Translations under genes and position numbers: made by a program | Part shown: one piece after another, positions 24,064 through 35,147 of the stretch | Position numbering within the stretch: position 1 is the first letter of the stretch | How the letters are laid out: each line of letters starts with the position of its first letter | The notes under the pieces: generated by a model | Seen by the model: only the letters and a program-made list of their open reading frames with translations | Told to the model about the DNA's origin: nothing | Databases searched by the model: none | Assembly (NCBI GenBank): GCA_019671005.1 | Contig: CM033732.1 | Span: forward strand, 43,141,392 to 43,205,391 | From: Hibiscus mutabilis | Taxonomy: Eukaryota > Streptophyta > Magnoliopsida > Malvales > Malvaceae | Direction of reading: 5' to 3' | Length of the DNA: 64,000 bases

Positions 24064-24780
24064 ACTTTCATCTCCTAAAAAGAAATTTTGCCCTCGAAAT
24101 TTAAACGAAGGGAAGAGATGCAACCATATCTGATTCCAACTATTTTCCATCACACAAATGTTCTCAACGACTCTGAAATTCCTTTTTGAAACTTTCTTAG
24201 CTAATGCTCAATACATGTACTCTTCAATACTTCTCTCATGAATCCCTAACGATTTATTCCCAACCATCAACCAACACTTACATCAAACTCTAAACCAGAA
24301 CAATATAGAATATACTCAATAATATTGTCCAAGCATCAACCCACAAAACTTACTTCAAATAAATTTTATCCCGGCTAACAAACCTCTCTACCATCATCTG
24401 CGGTTCAAAACTCTTGAACTAAAACCCCATATATGCCTGGAACGTGACACTTCCCCAAAGGTATACTACTATGAACACTTATTTGTTTGTTGTTAACACC
24501 ATCACCCAACATTTTGAGAACATGTGAAACCCCGACATTCGAACTCTACCATTGATATTTCTTGAATTAACAACCATTCTTCATGGCTTGGCCAACCAAC
24601 ACATGACTTAGCGCTTCACTTTACTAGAACCCATCCCAACTCGAACGAAGGCTAACTCATGATCATGCGATTTCACTACTTGAGCCCTATATTTCCAACC
24701 AAAACCCGTTGTCACTTACAAACTCTTACTAGCGATCAACACTCACTGTCAGACTTATTTTGATTTTCATATAACTAAAA
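24064..24780 (-). mobile_element. Internal 3' remnant of the gypsy element
   Basis: After the polypurine tract and a few bases resembling the pol C-terminus, the region is C/T-rich on the plus strand with no conserved domain. It probably represents the non-coding 3' part of the same element. The right border is not sharp; AT-rich DNA follows to 24945. Confidence 0.45.
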
Positions 24781-24945
24781 GGACTAACTTGTAAAAAATT
24801 GTAAACTTAATATATTCGATTCAAATTTTCCAAAAATAAAATTTTAACTTAAATAAAGTTTTTCTAAATTGTTTGACTTAATACATATATTGTATAATCC
24901 TTAAAAAGTTAACAAAAGTAAAATTATGTTTTTTTCAAGCATATA

Positions 24946-26548
24946 TGTAGACTCTCTAGGTGAAATGCTGGCAAAAGGGGCAGAAGATATGTATAGGAAA
25001 AGTATAAAACAGTGCCAAGATGAGTCTTTCGCGTGCAAGTATACACGATCTGCAAGTAATATAGCTAGTAAGCTGAGTATCGATCCCACAAAGATTGACT
25101 GGGAATTCAATTGCTTTGATTGTTACTTGCCTCAAGAAAAAGTTGATTTGTTTTGAAGGTGGTTTTGGAAATAATTGAAAAGAAAAGAAATAAAAGTAAA
25201 GTAAAGATGTTGGCAAGGAAGGTGCTTTAATGAATGATGAGCGTTGGCAGGGAATGCCTGGTTTTCACGCTATTCATATCGTACCAACCTTGAATAACAA
25301 CTTGTCTTGGCATTGTTTGCCAAGCAGATTCAAAATTAGCAAAGCCTCTCTCGATGGTCATTGCCCTAAATTGATCATGTAAAAACCCCTATATCTCTAT
25401 AGTGCATGCTTTTAAACAAACCAATTTGATTAAGATCCAATATATACTCCGAAGGGGTAGATTTCACTCTCGAAGTAAGTTTATCTACTTGAACGACTTC
25501 TCTCGAAGCTTCTCTCCTTAGTATTCAACAACTTGATCATTGCCACCCCAAGTATGTTAAAATATTGAGAAGCAATGGGCCAACAGTGCCAGCTCTCACT
25601 TGGCATAATATTTAGAAAATAGTAAAATATGACGAATAGATAAAACATTGCCAAGGAAGATTTATTATTAAAAACTAAAACATAAAATAGCGTTCAACGC
25701 AAACATCCCCCACCAACTATGAAATTAGTTCATGGTGAGGGAATTAACCAAAAAACCACAAACGTTTCCCAAGTACATCATCGTTTAAATCAAAATGAAA
25801 TAACTTGAAAGAGAAAATGGGCTAGAAGGGGTCTCTCGGTGCTGCCCTTCAAGATCCAGGCTTCTCGGCCAAGCTAGTCGAACCACCCTTCTAAGGTGCA
25901 GCCGGTTGTCAATCGTTGCACACCAACTCCTCACTTCGATCGTCTATCTATCACCCCTTCTAGTCCTCATCGGCTGGTGTTTAAATAGGCGTGCAAGGAA
26001 GGGATAGAATGAGATCCTCATTTGAATTTTAAATGCAAGAGATAAGAGATAATTATCTTATCCACTTTTGAATGAGAGCTGATCAGGCTAGGGCTGACGT
26101 CATACTACCGACGCTGCATATCCAAGCTTGGCATGAATCTTTCAACCAGTCTTGTCACCATCTTATCCGTTATTTTTTCGGAGATTGATCCAATTGCTAT
26201 CTTTTCGGAGCCTGATCATGTCCTATTTTTTTGGGGTCCAACAACCTCTTGGCATGGTATCAAGTTCATTTCTCTGCCAACCGATGCTTGGCATTGTCTG
26301 GTCCATCTGTGCCAATAGCACTCGGCATTCTCTCTGGCGTTCCTTTCTATGTTGTTTTTCTGGGCCAAATCCTATGCCAAAGTTGCAAAATTGCCAATAA
26401 AATAACCCTTCACACTGGCATAGATAGAATTCTAAACTCCTTATGCAAATGCATGGTTTTAACATCCTAATGCAACTAAATGCACCTAAAAACAAGCAAA
26501 AGCATTGTAAGATTGGCATTAAAAATAGTACTTTTGGAGATGTCAACA
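24946..26548 (-). repeat. Athila-like gypsy LTR, minus orientation
   Basis: It is a diverged, inverted copy of the LTR at 60494-61919. Shared landmarks include the CTTACTT...GTATACTTGCACGC-type block (here 25040-25060 in reverse), the polypurine-like A(C/A)TTACTTCG..GAGTGA block (about 25470-25490) and the start TGTTGACATCTCCAAAAG at 26548 (minus). Borders are TGTAGAC at 24946 and TGTCAACA at 26548. The reading frames inside (24901-25216, 26133-26549) are translated LTR, not genes. Confidence 0.8.
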
Positions 26549-26990
26549 TTCTTCAAATGTTTTGACAAACACTGAGAAGTCATCCATGAATACTTCCATA
26601 TTGTGCTCTATCATATAAAAAAATGGATATCATGTAACGTTAGAATGTTGCCGGTGCGTTGCATAGGCCGAATGGCATCCTCCTAAATGCAAACGTCCCA
26701 TAAGGGCACGTGAACGTGGTATTCTCTTGATCCTCAGGGGCGATGTCAATCTAATTATAACCCGAATAACCATCCAAAAAATAATAGAAAGCTTTACCTG
26801 GCAACCTGTCAAGCATCAAGTCGATGAATGGAAATGGGATGTGATCATTCCTCGTGGTATTGTTCAGCCTTCTATAGTCCATGCACACTCTCCATCCTGT
26901 GACATGAGCCTGCTCCTTTCGCGCTTCTTACTAGACAAAGAACCAAGAGCCAACTTCTTGAACCTTCTCCCCAGTAACTCCTTGGGTTAG
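26549..26990 (-). pseudogene. Gypsy reverse transcriptase fragment
   Basis: The minus strand, with small frameshifts, reads VTGWRVCMDYRRLNNTT, FPFIDLMLDRL, FLDGYSGYN, TFTCPYGTFAFRRMPFGLCN and EVFMDDFSVF. FMDD is the catalytic box. This is the palm and fingers of a Ty3/gypsy (Athila/Tat-like) reverse transcriptase. It stops a few residues after the FMDD box, exactly where the LTR at 26548 begins, so RNase H, integrase and the polypurine tract are lost. Its 5' side abuts plus-strand element sequence at about 26991. Confidence 0.85.
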
Positions 26991-28121
26991 TTTTCTTTTC
27001 TTTTCTTTTTCTTTTTAGTTTTAGTTTTTCATACTGCATTGCATATTTTCTTTTTGTTTGTTTTTCTTGTTTCTTTTTTACATTGGGGGCAATGTTCTTC
27101 TCAAGTTTGGGGGAGTACTATCCCATGTATATATTAGGCTAAATTTAGGTAAAATTTTAAAAAATTCTAAAGAAATTTTTTAGTCTATAATAGCCTAATC
27201 TATTTTGATGGTTCCTTCTGGTATGATTACATTGATTTTGAAATTGTTGCTGCGATGATCATGATTTCATATGATGAAACTATGCTTAATGTTTTGCAAT
27301 GTGTTAAGAGCTTTCGTGTTTTAAACTTAGTGTTGAAACTGTTGTGGCCCTTATTTCACATGTTGCATACCTTCTAAAAGCTTAAGAAACCTTACAGAAA
27401 TTCTAGGTCAACTCTCTGATGCCAATGCATGAATTAATGTAAATGAACTGAATGCTCAATGTAGCAATTAAAGGCTTAAAACTCCCAGAAAAATTGAGAA
27501 AACAATGAAAAATTAATTGAAAACTCGATGCCATAGGCAAAATTGTTGAAAGACACTCTTCTATGCATCTTGCTACCTTAGTACACTAGATGAGTTGTAT
27601 TCGCTCCATTTAACTTTTCCTGGTAAGAATGGTAGTACTGTCATAAGAGTGAATGAAAGACTTCACAGGATGACTCTACTTGTAGGGCTCGGGGATGGGT
27701 TGTTTGCTCCACTTCATCTTTAGGCCTGAAGAGTAGGCGTGATAAGCTGAAGCCCCGGTGACACAGTTTTTAAACTTAAAAAGAAGAATGAGGGTACAAT
27801 ATTGTGCTTAAAAAATAAAAATGTTGAGGCTACAATAGAGAGCAATCCTTAAATTTTCCAAGGCCATTAAGTGATGAAAACATGCGACACGACAACCACT
27901 GCACCTACAACATAATTGATCCTTGGTACAAAACTGTAAGCTCTGATGCATTGAACTTCTTTAAATTATTTGAGGAATGAATTACTGCTGCAACATGTCT
28001 TGGAATCCTAGTTATCATAGCTTGGTTGGAATCTTATAAGCAATGGATTGTTTATGTTTATGTTTTTCATGTTTAGATAACATTGCCTGATGACAAGCAA
28101 CAATTCAAGTTTGGGGGTATT
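26991..28121 (+). mobile_element. 3' non-coding region of a gypsy (Athila/Tat-like) element, plus orientation
   Basis: Two purine-rich tracts of the kind found before the 3' LTR of Athila/Tat elements are present: CATTGGGGGCAATG with CAAGTTTGGGGGAGTA (27082-27118) and CAAGTTTGGGGGTATT (28106-28121). No coding domain is seen between them. It begins with a TTTTC-rich run right next to the oppositely oriented reverse transcriptase fragment. Confidence 0.65.
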
Positions 28122-28670
28122 TGATGACTGTGTAGATATCCTATTGTGCATGTGTTACTTGGCTTTTGCATGTGTTTAAGCTCATTTAGTTGCATTTGGT
28201 AGTAGTTTGCATATAGTTGGCATGTAGTTAGGGAGTTTCACTACCTATGCGTAATTGTTATATATTTTGGTACTTTTAATGGGAAATGTTGTGTTTTTTT
28301 GGTGCATCAGGATCCAGTGGAGCTGGAGGAAAGTTGGAGTAGGAAGGATATCACACCTCTTGTAGGAGCTGACGAGGCAAGAAGAGTTGGAGATAAATCT
28401 AACTTTGACCAACGTGGACTCTTCTTGGATACAGAACTCATTAAAGACAGTGGGAAAGTAAGATCCTCTTAAATGAGGCTGTGTGCGCTTTAGGGTTACG
28501 AAACCCTAGCTTTCTCGCCTATATGAAGAAGACTTAAACCATAATTAAAGGGAGAACGATTATAGACGACAGTACTTAGTCTTCAGTTATCGGAGAACCA
28601 CCGGAGCCGAAATTCTAGAGGAGTCTCCACACGACAGAAGCCATCGAGACTCCTCTAGATTAATTAAATT
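28122..28670 (+). repeat. Partial 3' LTR following the polypurine tract
   Basis: TGATGACTGTGTAGATATCC begins directly after the GGGGGTATT tract, as expected for an LTR start. Sequence with moderate GC continues to about 28670, then turns into unrelated AT-rich DNA, so the LTR appears truncated. The right end is approximate. Confidence 0.55.
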
Positions 28671-28987
28671 AAATAACTCAATTCAATGTTATATTTATGA
28701 AATTACTAAAATAACAATGAAAACGAAAAAATATTCAATTTAATTCAAAAATAAAAAATCATAAATCTATTTTCATTTTAAATCTTACTTTAACTACTTT
28801 AAACATATTTAAAATGTTTTCATTTTTAATTAATTATTTGATTTGATTTGATGGTTTGTATGATTTTACACATCCCAAGTGATCTAGGTTTGAGTCTTTT
28901 TTCAACCATTTTTACTTCGTTTTTCCCTAACATTTACTGCATTATAAGATATGTATATAAAAAAGGTGCAATTCATATCATCAAGAG

Positions 28988-29052
28988 TAGGATGGTGTAG
29001 TGGTAAAGGCTTTGGTATATCCTCCATAGGTTTTAAGTTTGATCCACCCCAA
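28988..29052 (+). repeat. tRNA-promoter-like motif pair, possible SINE relic
   Basis: GGATGGTGTAGTGGTAAAGG resembles a pol III box A (TRGNNNAGTGG) and TTTTAAGTTTGATCC about 30 bases on resembles box B (GGTTCGANTCC). No cloverleaf can be folded by eye, so it is not a tRNA gene. Confidence 0.35.
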
Positions 29053-29739
29053 GGCTATTCTATTCCTCTTTAATTTTCCTTTTACACATTTTCGTTAACT
29101 GCATGTCATCCCTCCGTTAGTTTTTTAACGACGGTGGTCAAGATAGAACCAATTTAAAAGTTTGGTGGTCCGATTGACAAGTTGTCTAGTTCGATGGTCA
29201 AAATAAGTACGCCCAAATAGTTTGATGGTCACCTAAGTAGTTTACCCTTTAAAAAATAAAAACCAGATCATATCTTGACCCAACATGCTAAATCACAATC
29301 TCTTTAAAGAAAATTTCCCAACTAGCATAAACGTAATATTTTATGTAACATTTCTTTGAAAAGCGATATGACACCTACATTAACCATTCATTTTTCAACA
29401 AGAATAAATTAGCGATTAAACAACTAGATTAGGACAAATAAACAAAATTCTCCGCCATTGTGACTATATATGGCATAAATATAGAAAAAATGAAACTCAA
29501 TCAATCACTCAAACTCCAACCATTGATTTCAAAGCCTCCAATAACTTTTTTTTAAATTGTTCTAATATTGCCAACATATTTACGGCGTAATGATAAATAA
29601 TTTTTGATAAAAAAAGATTATTATCGTGTGCCTTATTAAAAAAATTTAAATTTAATCAGAAAAAAACAATACACATAATAATAATTACAAAATAATCTTA
29701 AGAGATAAACCCACCAATAAAACCAACAACTAACACTAA

Positions 29740-30060
29740 TAACAAAGACCTAGACCAGAAACTATACTAGATGGCAACATCCTCAAGAATGAGAGAACCA
29801 ATCCCCGGTGGATGAGATATCAAATGTGTATCTCAAGAGTATCATCCAACGCGCGCTTTGCCAATGTATCAACGACATTATTGCCCCCACGTTGAACATG
29901 TTGTAAACGAATCTACCAGTCTTGTCTTTGTAACTCATCAAGATACAACAAAAGCGAGAAACACCCATGTACCACAGATCGCAGAAGACGAATAGCACCT
30001 AAGCTATCGAGCTCAAGCACACCACGACGATACCCAATAATATTAAACATTTATATATTT
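29740..30060 (-). pseudogene. LINE RNase H domain remnant
   Basis: The minus strand reads LELDSLGAIRLLRSVVHGC, then LQHVQRGGNNVVDTLAKRAL: the middle and C-terminal parts of the plant LINE RNase H domain (VELDS...; H..R.GN.VADALAK). Ordinary for a 5'-truncated or decayed LINE. No poly-A or target duplication could be fixed. Confidence 0.75.
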
Positions 30061-30904
30061 AATGATATATTTTATATAATATTTATAATATTCAGAGTCT
30101 GTTTACATTTATATATTTTTATATAATATTTATACTATTTAGAGTATGATATTAAATATTTAAATATATTCACATTATCTTTATATTTATTATACCAGTA
30201 ATAATATTAATTAAACTAAATTTAATCATACTTTCTGTTGATAAAAAAATTAATCAATTATTATTTATAATTAATTATAGATAAAAAAGTAAAATTATAT
30301 TTTTTTTAGCTAGAAAAAATAGGGTGTTTAACTTTGAGGGTGTGGCACCCTAAATATAGTGGAAAACTAGGCCCCCAAACTCATAGCCATAGAGTTGGTG
30401 GGCTGGCTGAGTTGAATTGGATCAGATAAGTTAATCAGTAAGGATGTACTTTATTAATGACGAGTTTGACATTAAATTGTCTTTATTTTTTAAAAAATAA
30501 TGGTCCTGTATTTTATTAATGATGAGTTTGACGATTAGTTGATTAGTGCGAGGTGATAAGCCCTTAGTTCAAGGTAGATTTGAGTTCCAACATTATGAAT
30601 GAAGAAAATTATGTTAAGAGGATCGCTCTATAATATGTTACTACAAAATTCACTCTGAATTAATCGGCTAATAGATTAAATTCTGGTGGTTAAACAGAGC
30701 GATAATAAATTTGTGTAATTTTTTTAAAAAAAATAGTCCTATTTGGTAAATAAAATTTTAAATTAAAGTTAAAAGATTGAATATATTTAGAGTTGTGTCT
30801 AGTCAAATTCACTAATTCGGTTGTTCGATAAATAACAGATTGTATGAACGGATTGAGATGAATCTTCTAAAACTGTTGTAAAAATATTTTTTAAATATAC
30901 TAGT

Positions 30905-31035
30905 GTGATTAGATGGTAATACCTACTCAGTTTTTTTATCTTTTTAATGACGCCACACACTGTGCACACATGGTGCTCGAACCCGAGTCACCTGAATGAA
31001 ACATATAATCTTTTACCATAGTGACCACTCAACGA
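30905..31035 (-). repeat. Possible SINE-like sequence with box A/box B motifs
   Basis: On the minus strand GAGTGGTCACTATGGTAAAAG (box A-like) precedes GACTCGGGTTCGAGCACC, a near-perfect box B, about 30 bases later. This spacing fits a tRNA-derived SINE head. No repeat partner with the same body was seen in the window. Confidence 0.4.
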
Positions 31036-31983
31036 GTTCGTTATAAAAATATTTTTGTCCTTAACATTTATAAAATAATGTTTTTTCTTTTTTTTTATTC
31101 CCACAAATTTATATTATATTTAAATAATTCACCTGTGTTATTTAGAAGTAAAAATATCCTCATGTATTTTTAAATATTGATGTGATTACATGGTAGTGTT
31201 CTTTATTCAATAGGTTTAAAATACATTATCATATATAATTTAAATACTAATTGTTTTTCTTTAAATAGAGGAGCTTAATATCTATACTTCAAATATCCTT
31301 TATTTTTAATAATTAAAACAAATAGTATTAAAATGATAATTTCATAACTAAGAAATTAGTATATACATCTCTTAAATATGCTTAGTAATATTACATTGAA
31401 AACTTTAATTTTCATAATATAATATACATTAATAGATATTAAATATTGATAATCAATAAATTATTCAAACAAATATCAAATACACCTTATATGAAATAAA
31501 CTAATATGCTCTAATATTAAAGCACGTGGTTAAAAATTTTCAGTTGACACTTTTCCCTCCCTAGATTGTAGGTTCTAAACCTATTAGGAGTAAATTTTCT
31601 TTCTTCCCTCCTCAAGTAGGAATTGTTCACTATTCCCTAATTGTCAAACACGGTGAATATTTTTATAATTAAAAATATAATAAAAATCCTATTTTGACTC
31701 TTATTCCGGAAATTTCAAAAAGAAAAAGAATAAAAAAGTATAAAGCCCACGTTTAGGGTAAACCATTTTAACAAAACGATACCTTACAAGTTACAACCGT
31801 AAAACATATCCACCAACAATTGTAGAGTTTAAAGAAACAATGGAGTATCGAGGTGTCTCAAAAACAATTGCAATATCAAAACATGTCCAGGATACTTTAA
31901 CAATGACAAATCTAGCTCAACATCTATTTTATCTGCATCGAAGTAACTCTCCGGGACACGGCATAAGGTTCGATAGGATAATG

Positions 31984-33473
31984 TTACGAGCTACGGGGCT
32001 GCAATGCTCGTTGAAGATTTTTAACGGCACTGTCGTAGTGTACGAGCCCCATGAACCAAAATTCATGGTTGTCGACCGATGTAATCTGAATGTATTTCTC
32101 AGATGTGTTGGCTTTGCCTATCGATGGAATCACTGCCCTCAGCTGATGCAAAGGAATCACCACCTAAAAGTCGCATTAATAAAAACCATTACAACATGTT
32201 TAGATAACAAAGATTTGCAGATATGTATACAAACACATATGTCCCTATTACAAGGAGTTGAAGCCAGGTTTGTTCGATGTTTTGTTCCGAATTTTTCATG
32301 CTTTTGGATACATTCACAGTTCATATTAGTCTTGTCATGATATATGAACTATTAGCCACAATAAAGCGACGATTTGAACTATGGCGACCCATAAAATAAG
32401 GCGGTATACCTTATAGTAGCTCCATTGAGTCTGAGCACCAGCTTGGTAAGACAGAGGACTGTCACTACAGAAAGCAAGCTTTTGAGTCGACAAATACAAA
32501 ACTCCCATAACAGGACCGGCCGAGGTGGACAAGTAACACGCATAAGTCTTCAGAAGCTGTTCCTTGGGAGCATTCTCAAATGTCGATCGAAAGATCTTCT
32601 CGTAACCGCCTTCCGCTAGAACCTTGGTTCCCTGAGCAATTCTCCCTACGGCAGCATCAGCAAAACTTGGCCCTGTTTTCACTGTTGCAACAAAAGAACT
32701 ATAAGCTTACTTGTCATGCATACTTCATATAATGTAGTCCAACCAATTGATGTTTGTATATAGAGAATACCCTAATTCTATATTTGAGAACATGAACTTA
32801 AAAATTTGGATTTCATTTTCTGAAGCTTCCTATCTAACAATTCCATAAATCTGAGAAATAATCCATATACATAAACATATAATATACATATATTATAACA
32901 CAAACTACTGTATTTTTAAAATCTGAATGCATTTTGAAATCGAAGTTCAAAATTCAAGGGGAAACAAGGGTTCTTAGTGAAGAGGAATAATTACAGTGTT
33001 GCCACACGTTGCCAGCTATCTCTTTTGCTTTCTTGGTGTCCTCCGCCGCTTTCTTCCCCCATTTCCCTAACACATCTTTCACTGAATCCATCTTACCTGA
33101 TAAACAAAAGGGCTTGGAAATTTAAATCGAATTCAAAAGATAATTTTTTCAAATCGAATTCAAGTGAGTTACTGTTGGAGGAAGATGATTGAACAGGAGC
33201 AGGAGAAACGTAAGGATTCGACTCAGCCGGCATGGTAGTAGCAGCGCTGCCGGAGACCGGTGTCGTCCCATGATTAGTCTGTGACTGGGAACCCATTGAA
33301 ACGTTTGTCCAATTCTCCGGCGGAGGAGCGACGTCTTTCGGATCTATTTTCGGGTACGGAGCGTAATCCGAAGAGGGGACCGGGGCCGGCAATTGGGTTG
33401 ACTGGGAGGATGTTGTGGACTGTTTGGTTTCGGTGGTTTTGTTAGGATCGGCGGCAATTGGCTCATGATTTAT
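31984..33473 (-). CDS. GEM-like protein with GRAM domain (FIP1/GER family), four exons; initiator codon ATA
   Basis: Exons (minus): 33473-33173, 33096-32995, 32681-32410, 32163-31984; GT-AG introns, phases consistent, 284 codons plus TAA. Exon 1 is a Pro/Ser-rich N-terminus (PSSDYAPYPKIDPKDVAPPP, NPYVSPAPV). Exon 2 reads KMDSVKDVLGKWGKKAAEDT. Exon 3 opens the GRAM domain (GYEKIFRSTFENAPKEQLLK, YACYLSTSAGPVMGVLYLST). Exon 4 closes it (VVIPLHQLRAV, KYIQITSVDNHEFWFMG). GRAM domains bind membrane lipids or proteins; GEM-like proteins are linked to ABA responses and epidermal or seed development in Arabidopsis (family knowledge). Odd point: no in-frame ATG lies between the upstream TAG (near 33543) and residue 62 (MGSQSQT). 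The codon where homologues would start (before NHEPIAADP) is ATA at 33473-33471, while an ATG at 33466 is out of frame. Either the start was lost, or a small upstream exon supplies it. Confidence 0.85.
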
Positions 33474-33479
33474 AGGTGT

Positions 33480-35130
33480 TTGGATGGGAAGAAAACGAAA
33501 AGGAAAATAGTTTAAGCTGTCAAATCGTGATGGAAAATTCTATAGTTTATTCGCTTTAAGTTTGAATTTGCTTTGCGTTTGAACTTATATTTGAAACTGA
33601 AACGACTAGCCGACAATTAGCAGTTGAGCACACGACATGACACAGACGATAACGATCTCGACTAATGAAAATTACTTAATTTATAATATTTTTATGTTAT
33701 CAATTTAATTATGTAATAATTTTAAATTTTATTTTAAATAACATGTAGAAAATTATAAAAGATTCAGATTAAAAAAATAAAATTAATAATTTTTATTAGA
33801 CGGGATTATAATTGACAATAGTAAGTTAAGTTTATAATATAATTTTTCGACAATAACATAATAATATCCTAAAGCCGACGTGGCTAGATTCTGGCTGAGC
33901 CTAAAGCCCCAAACATTGAACTAAGACTGATTAGGATTAGAAAATCCCTAACCAAGACCAACATTCTGTCTCCTTTTGGACTTTGCCGGATAAAGTTGTT
34001 GGAATCTAACCTATATTGTTGGGCTCTTTTCTTACCTCATGTTCGTTTACCGTTGGTGTCGATATTTAACATAATTCAAAAACAATTTTTAGTCTCTAGA
34101 TTTAATAATTTTTTAGAATTATTATCTTATACATCGGCAATGAAAACTTTAGTTTTCACAAGCTGATTAGTTTAAGGATTTAAAATTTTAGTTTAGGGTT
34201 TAGAGGTTATGAGTTTAAATTGTAGTGTATAAAATTTAAGGTTTGTTGTTGGAGTATAGAGTTTAGGGGATGATGGTTATGGATTTTAATTTTAGATTTT
34301 ATCCTTGGATTAGGCACACTTGTGTAAAAAAACTTTACACCATCTGTATATGAGATAATTGTCTATTTTTTATTAATTTTTAAAAATTCAAATTTTGTAT
34401 GAACCTAGAATGAGTTATTATTTGATATATTTTTAGTGGAAGAATATCTTCACATGACCACAAGCAATATTCAGATGATTTCATATGTTTTTTTTAATTA
34501 TATTTATAATTGGTTAAAGGGTTGTTTTGTCCCTAGTTCGACAAAAAAAACTCACCAAAAAACGCACCCAATTAAATCATTTAGTTCACAAATTGCATCA
34601 AATAAATAATAAAACACTTGATAATATCTCAACATTGCTTGTAAAATATTTTTCTACAATCAATGTATCGAAAAATAATATGTATACAATATTATAAAAA
34701 TAATTGTGATTCGGTAAAATATACTAGCATAACATAGAATGTCAGCGTTACCAAGTCAACATGTTGCTCTATATAAGCACTTATTCCTTAATATTTGAGA
34801 TTGGTCGGGCGTGAGACTACTAAGATCCATGACAATGTGTGGCGGGATGTGCTCGGGTTGTCTTATGTTAAGGATAATGGTGTTTAGATTGAATTCTTGG
34901 GTCAACTTTATATTAAAAAAATACAAATCCAAATAGACCATTATATGACTTTTTGAGAAACATATATATGCAAATAATGCAACATTTTAATAAAAAAATA
35001 TGATTTTCTTTATATAAACAAATAAGGAAATTAATATGTTTGAAATTATGGTATTATTTATGTTTATATTATATTCTTATTTTTTTGACCAAATATAGTT
35101 CTTGTTTGAGGTTCATGATTATTCTCTTTT
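33480..35130. other. Intergenic AT-rich DNA, includes likely promoter of the GEM-like gene
   Basis: 33480-33660 (minus) would be the GEM-like 5' leader and promoter. The rest is AT-rich, with no domain-bearing reading frame and no clear element ends. It is the original target DNA left of the nested LINE. Confidence 0.5.
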
Positions 35131-35147
35131 AATAGTGTTCTCTCCAA
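35131..35147 (+). repeat. Left target-site duplication of the outer LINE (17 bp)
   Basis: AATAGTGTTCTCTCCAA, matched exactly at 56843-56859. Confidence 0.92.

Larger units (their letters stand above)
28700..31980. other. AT-rich intergenic region with small element relics
   Basis: Apart from the listed LINE RNase H remnant and the tRNA-promoter-like motifs, this stretch is AT-rich with short low-complexity runs. No gene-like reading frame was found. Confidence 0.6.

Noticed and set aside
26133..26549. Overlapping ORFs of 61-108 codons on both strands as a gene
   Set aside because: They lie within the Athila-like LTR; the related LTR at 60494-61919 does not preserve the frames.
28988..29052. 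A tRNA gene
   Set aside because: Box-like motifs are present but acceptor, anticodon and T-arm pairings cannot be formed by eye.
31840..32340. Plus-strand 166-codon ORF beginning MEYRGVSKTIAIS
   Set aside because: It is antisense to exon 4 and intron 3 of the GEM-like gene, whose splice sites and GRAM motifs are clear; the ORF has no recognisable domain.
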